This document shows, piece after piece, positions 6,864 through 9,472 of a stretch of 9,472 bases of DNA. Each line of letters begins with the position of its first letter. The first letter of the stretch is position 1. The translations under genes and the position numbers were made by a program. The stretch lies in the NCBI GenBank assembly GCA_013153345.1, contig JAADEQ010000072.1, positions 1 to 9,472 on the forward strand. The letters are read 5' to 3'. Below the pieces are notes generated by a model. It searched no databases. It had not been told where the DNA came from and saw only the letters and a program-made list of their open reading frames with translations. This stretch comes from Campylobacterota bacterium. Its GTDB lineage: Bacteria > Campylobacterota > Campylobacteria > Campylobacterales > Sulfurovaceae.

Positions 6864-8157
6864 TAATCTCCCCTTCAAGCTGTGTTAGATAAGCTTTTGT
6901 AATTTTTACATCTTTAATCTCTCCAAGAAGCTCTTCGCTCCCTTTAACAACAACTAATCTTCCATCATCAGCTCTTCCTGCAATCTTGCCATCGCTTCTT
7001 AAATCTTCAAATAACACTTTTACAACACGCCCAACTTGCTTTTGCATCTGCTCAAACTGAATCTCTTTATGGCGCTCTTGAAGAGTGCTTAGGCGACGGC
7101 TTGCAATTTCGCTTGGAACTTGATTTGGATATGAGGCTGCTGGAGTGTGCGGCCTTGGAGAGTATTTAAAAGAAAACAAAGTATCAAATCTAACCTTTTC
7201 TAACACATCCATTGTCTCTTTAAAATCCTCTTCACTCTCTCCAGGAAAGCCAACAATAATATCAGTTGAGATTGCAACATCAGGTACTAGCTCTCTTATC
7301 TTATTGCACCTATTTAAAAACCACTCTTTAGAGTATCCTCTTTTCATCTCTTTTAGTAATTTTGTTGAGCCGCTCTGAAGCGGGACATGAATTTGCTTGC
7401 AAATTTTTGGATTGTTTGCAAACTCTTCTAAAAACTCATCATCCATATGAAGAGGGTGAGGGGATTGAAATCTAATGCGCTCTACACCTTCAACCTTGCT
7501 AACTTCTTTTAGAAGCTGGGTAAAATTTTTTGCTCCATTATCATTAGTGCTAAATCTTCTTCCATAATTATTTACATTTTGCCCAAGCAAAACAATCTCT
7601 TTTGCGCCATTTTTAACTGCTCTTTTAACCTCATTAATTATTAATGAGCTTGGAATTGAAATCTCTTCTCCTCTAGTTACTGGCACAATACAAAAAGAGC
7701 AGCTCTTATCGCATCCAATTGAGATATTAATTAAAGCTTTATATTTTGAGCTTCTATAATCTTCAAACTCATAAGTGCTCTCATCATAGCTTGTATCAAT
7801 CTCAATTGCATGCTTTTTATCTAAAACTTCAGTAATTTTTGAGACATTTCTTGCTCCTATTACAAAATCAACATACGGAGCTCTTTTAATAATCTCTTTG
7901 CCAAGATGGCTTGCAGTGCATCCTGCAACTCCAATTTTTGCGCCATCTTTTTTTTTGATCTTAAAGCTTCCAAGCTCAGAAAATAGCTTTGATACTGGCT
8001 TTTCTCTAACTGAGCAGGTATTAATTATGATTAAATCTGCCTCTTTTATATTATCTGTTAGAGTATAGTTTTCTTTTTTATTAAGCTCAGCAATAATATG
8101 CTCGCTATCGCGAACATTCATCGCACAACCTAGAGTCTCAATATATAGCTTTTTCAT
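6853..8157 (-). CDS. miaB: tRNA-2-methylthio-N6-dimethylallyladenosine synthase
   Basis: A radical-SAM methylthiotransferase that converts i6A37 to ms2i6A37 in tRNAs reading UNN codons. It has the normal 434-residue length and three domains: UPF0004 (about 1-110) with C11, C48 and C80 for the auxiliary 4Fe-4S cluster; the radical-SAM core with C149, C153 and C156 in GCDKSCSFC; and a C-terminal TRAM RNA-binding domain (about 372-432). LGQNVNNYG (191-199) separates MiaB from its relative RimO. The ATG overlaps the stop of the upstream small gene as TAATG, so translation is probably coupled, and the recombinase start lies in its 3' end. A run of nine A residues (7948-7956 on the - strand) encodes K68-K70 and could be prone to slippage. 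Cytoplasmic; needs MiaA, which is not in this window. Confidence 0.96.
   Translation of the reverse strand: MKKLYIETLGCAMNVRDSEHIIAELNKKENYTLTDNIKEADLIIINTCSVREKPVSKLFSELGSFKIKKKDGAKIGVAGCTASHLGKEIIKRAPYVDFVIGARNVSKITEVLDKKHAIEIDTSYDESTYEFEDYRSSKYKALINISIGCDKSCSFCIVPVTRGEEISIPSSLIINEVKRAVKNGAKEIVLLGQNVNNYGRRFSTNDNGAKNFTQLLKEVSKVEGVERIRFQSPHPLHMDDEFLEEFANNPKICKQIHVPLQSGSTKLLKEMKRGYSKEWFLNRCNKIRELVPDVAISTDIIVGFPGESEEDFKETMDVLEKVRFDTLFSFKYSPRPHTPAASYPNQVPSEIASRRLSTLQERHKEIQFEQMQKQVGRVVKVLFEDLRSDGKIAGRADDGRLVVVKGSEELLGEIKDVKITKAYLTQLEGEISGV
6868..6875 (-). promoter_or_regulatory. ribosome binding site deciding the recombinase start
   Basis: AAGGGGAG on the - strand, four bases before GTG at 6863 and inside the last codons of miaB. 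The competing TTG at 6878 has no purine-rich site upstream, so the GTG start is favoured. Confidence 0.6.
7948..7956 (-). repeat. A9 homopolymer inside miaB
   Basis: Nine consecutive A residues on the coding strand, read as three AAA lysine codons. It is the longest homopolymer I noticed in the window; loss or gain of one base would truncate MiaB after about 70 residues. Confidence 0.9.
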
Positions 8158-8399
8158 TATACAATATGCAATTCATAAATATAGTCTAAATCTCCAAGAG
8201 CATATCTTACCTCTTGAAGATGGGGGGTATATCCTTTATTCTCAAAATACTCAAGTAGCTCATTAAGGGTTTTATGCTCATTTTCTCTATCAAGATAGAA
8301 GAATCTCTCATCATTTTGTACTCTTTTTTCAATCTCTTCAAGAGTAATTTTTTTAGTTGGGTTAGCATTTACTGCTTCTCTTGCGATATATAATTCCAT
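8157..8399 (-). CDS. HP0268-family small nuclease
   Basis: An 80-residue protein that I recognise by length and pattern as an orthologue of H. pylori HP0268, a Campylobacterota-specific protein reported to nick DNA and to act as a purine-specific RNase, with an Smr-like alpha/beta fold. Visible agreement with what I recall of HP0268: a central FF/FYL-type strand (33-36), [16 protein letters not shown] (50-65) matching the family's FFxxKGxTxxLxEVR, and the ending YELHIV (75-80), close to HP0268 YELHII. No signal peptide or membrane segment is present. AAAGG lies seven bases before the ATG; a second GG touches the ATG and is too close to serve. It is the first gene of the - strand operon and joins miaB through TAATG. 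A link to nearby RNA-related genes (miaB, nusA) is conserved, but the cellular substrate is not known to me. Confidence 0.8.
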   Translation of the reverse strand: MELYIAREAVNANPTKKITLEEIEKRVQNDERFFYLDRENEHKTLNELLEYFENKGYTPHLQEVRYALGDLDYIYELHIV

Positions 8400-8411
8400 C
8401 CTTTTACCTTT

Positions 8412-8462
8412 GCTAATTTTTTGTTATTATTATATTTTATTTTATATAAAGGATAAATTAGC
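8412..8462. repeat. 8-base inverted repeat flanking the divergent promoters
   Basis: GCTAATTT (8412-8419) and its exact reverse complement AAATTAGC (8455-8462), separated by 35 bases. The arms bracket the - strand -10 box, and the right arm abuts the + strand -10 box. It could be an operator or a chance match in AT-rich DNA. Confidence 0.35.
8429..8457 (-). promoter_or_regulatory. promoter of the HP0268-like/miaB operon
   Basis: Perfect TATAAT on the - strand at 8429-8434. At a 17-base spacing the -35 position reads TTTATC (8452-8457), three of six matches. Transcription would start near 8422 with a leader of about 22 bases carrying the ribosome site. Confidence 0.6.
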
Positions 8463-8468
8463 TATAAT
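8463..8468 (+). promoter_or_regulatory. -10 box of the nusA promoter
   Basis: Perfect TATAAT. The -35 region near 8440-8445 reads TTTTAT and is not recognisable, but the upstream DNA is full of T-runs, as usual for sigma-70 promoters in this phylum. The predicted start near 8475 leaves a leader of about 55 bases. It lies back to back with the - strand promoter and shares its upstream DNA. Confidence 0.65.
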
Positions 8469-8529
8469 TTCATAACTTCAAAATTTAATAAATCCCCTAG
8501 ATAGTTTGGTGATGTTAAAAGGTTAAATT

Positions 8530-9472
8530 ATGGAAAAGATAAAATCAATTATAGAAGCGATTGCACACGATAAGAATATCTCTTACACTAGTGCAAAAGA
8601 GGCATTTAAACAAGCAATTATTAATACAGCAAAGAGGTTAGAGGGCAAAGAGGCTTTTTTTGAGATTGTTGAAGATGAGAAGAATGATAAGTTTGATGTA
8701 TATAGAGTATATAAAGTAACTGAAAATGAGGAGTTGCTAAAAGAGCATCCTCAAAAGTATATCTCTTTAGAAGAGGCAAAGGAGTATGGAGATGTTGAAG
8801 AGGGTGATGAGGTTAGAGAGGAGTTTCATTTAGAAGATTATGGAACAACTGGTGCTTCACATCTTTATAAAGAGTTAGAGTATCATCTGCAAAGAAAAGT
8901 TGAAGATGATTTATTTGAGAGTTATAAGAAAAAGGTTGGCTCAATTATTGTTGGAGTAGTAACTAGAGTTGATGAAGATGAGAATACTTTTGTTGAGATT
9001 GGTGAGTTAAAAGGCATTTTGACCCTTAGAAATAGAATTAAAGGTGAGAGATTTGAGAAGGGTGATACAATTAAGGCTCTTTTAAAATATGTAAAAATTG
9101 ATAAAAAGTATGGAATGTTTTTAGAGCTAACTAGAACTGCTCCAAAGTTTTTAGAGGAGCTTCTTAAAAAAGAGGTGCCTGAGATTGAAGATGGGTTAAT
9201 TGAGATTGTAAGTAGTGCTAGAATTCCGGGAGAGAGAGCAAAGGTTGCTCTAAAAACTGATAGACCAAATATTGACCCAGTTGGAGCTGCAGTTGGCCAA
9301 AAGGGAGTTAGAATTAATGCAGTTAGCAAAGAGTTAAATGGAGAAAATATTGATTGTATTGAGTATTCTCCAATTCCAGAGATTTATATAACTCGTGCCT
9401 TAGCTCCTGCTATTGTAAAGGGTGTAAAGATTGTAGAGGATAAAGAGAGTAATGAAAAAAAGGCAGTAGTAA
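8530..9472 (+). CDS. nusA: transcription termination/antitermination factor NusA, 5' part
   Basis: It binds RNA polymerase and nascent RNA and modulates pausing, termination and antitermination. The gene runs off the window; 314 residues are visible, read continuously without frameshift. The N-terminal polymerase-binding domain (about 1-130) starts MEKIKSIIEAIAHDKNIS. The S1 domain runs from about 136 (VGSIIVGVV) to 200. KH1 follows from about 218 (PEIEDGLIEIVSSARIPGERAK) with the GxxG loop GQKG at 256-259, and KH2 begins near 300. The acidic stretch around 95-105 (DVEEGDEV) is a usual variable loop. AAAAGG (8517-8522) lies seven bases before the ATG. Unlike in many bacteria there is no rimP upstream, and nusA has its own promoter, divergent from the small-nuclease/miaB operon, which agrees with the arrangement I recall from C. 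jejuni. Confidence 0.95.
   Translation, partial: MEKIKSIIEAIAHDKNISYTSAKEAFKQAIINTAKRLEGKEAFFEIVEDEKNDKFDVYRVYKVTENEELLKEHPQKYISLEEAKEYGDVEEGDEVREEFHLEDYGTTGASHLYKELEYHLQRKVEDDLFESYKKKVGSIIVGVVTRVDEDENTFVEIGELKGILTLRNRIKGERFEKGDTIKALLKYVKIDKKYGMFLELTRTAPKFLEELLKKEVPEIEDGLIEIVSSARIPGERAKVALKTDRPNIDPVGAAVGQKGVRINAVSKELNGENIDCIEYSPIPEIYITRALAPAIVKGVKIVEDKESNEKKAVV

Noticed and set aside
7145..7378. Open frame on the + strand within miaB
   Set aside because: Antisense to miaB with its conserved motifs; no independent support.
8512..8526. Tiny upstream frame (MLKG, stop) just before nusA, possible leader peptide
   Set aside because: Four codons without its own ribosome site; its bases are the nusA ribosome site itself.
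8922..9329. Open frame of 135 codons on the - strand within nusA
   Set aside because: nusA is read continuously on the + strand with S1 and KH motifs; the reverse frame is a shadow and matches no family I know.

Overview
The window is AT-rich (about one third G+C by eye), gene-dense DNA that looks chromosomal and comes from the Campylobacterota (the former Epsilonproteobacteria). Three things point there: a class II DAHP synthase, an 80-residue protein that I recognise as the HP0268 family of Helicobacter/Campylobacter, and the arrangement nusA / HP0268-like / miaB, which from memory is shared with Campylobacter jejuni (Cj0460-Cj0459c-Cj0458c). I cannot name the genus. I see no rRNA, tRNA, CRISPR array, insertion sequence or prophage gene, and no gene-free stretch reaches 300 bases; the longest is the 130-base nusA upstream region.

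Layout. On the + strand, the left edge cuts into the 3' part of an FAD-dependent oxidoreductase of the mqo-like/DAO type (to 1058). Its stop codon is embedded in an extended -10 promoter for aroG, the class II DAHP synthase that starts the shikimate pathway (1087-2424). aroG ends tail to tail with the - strand block; the two stop codons overlap and sit between two adjacent hairpins, one of which looks like the aroG terminator.

From 8399 down to 2421 six genes lie on the - strand, in transcription order: an HP0268-type small nuclease, miaB (tRNA ms2i6A37 methylthiotransferase), a compact tyrosine recombinase, a zinc-type Sir2 deacylase, a four-helix membrane protein of the DUF2868 type and a GTPase of the DUF3482 type. 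The first three overlap by 1 and 11 nt and are probably one transcription unit. sir2 has its own promoter, with a perfect TTGACA and a 17-base spacer, lying across the recombinase stop codon. The DUF2868/GTPase pair overlaps by 11 nt, is probably translationally coupled, and has a candidate promoter just after sir2. Read-through along the whole block is possible.

At the right, nusA (8530 to beyond the window) diverges from the HP0268/miaB operon. Two perfect TATAAT boxes on opposite strands face away from each other only about 30 bases apart, so the two promoters share DNA and may compete. An 8-base inverted repeat flanks that shared region.

How the genes fit together: most are housekeeping genes (aromatic synthesis, tRNA modification, transcription elongation, chromosome resolution or recombination). 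The least understood part is the membrane protein/GTPase pair, a membrane-associated G-protein module of unknown role. No new defence or mobile system is evident; the most interesting points are that pair, the possible deacylase (Y-x-x-R) signature in Sir2, the overlapping divergent promoters and the double hairpin at the convergent junction.
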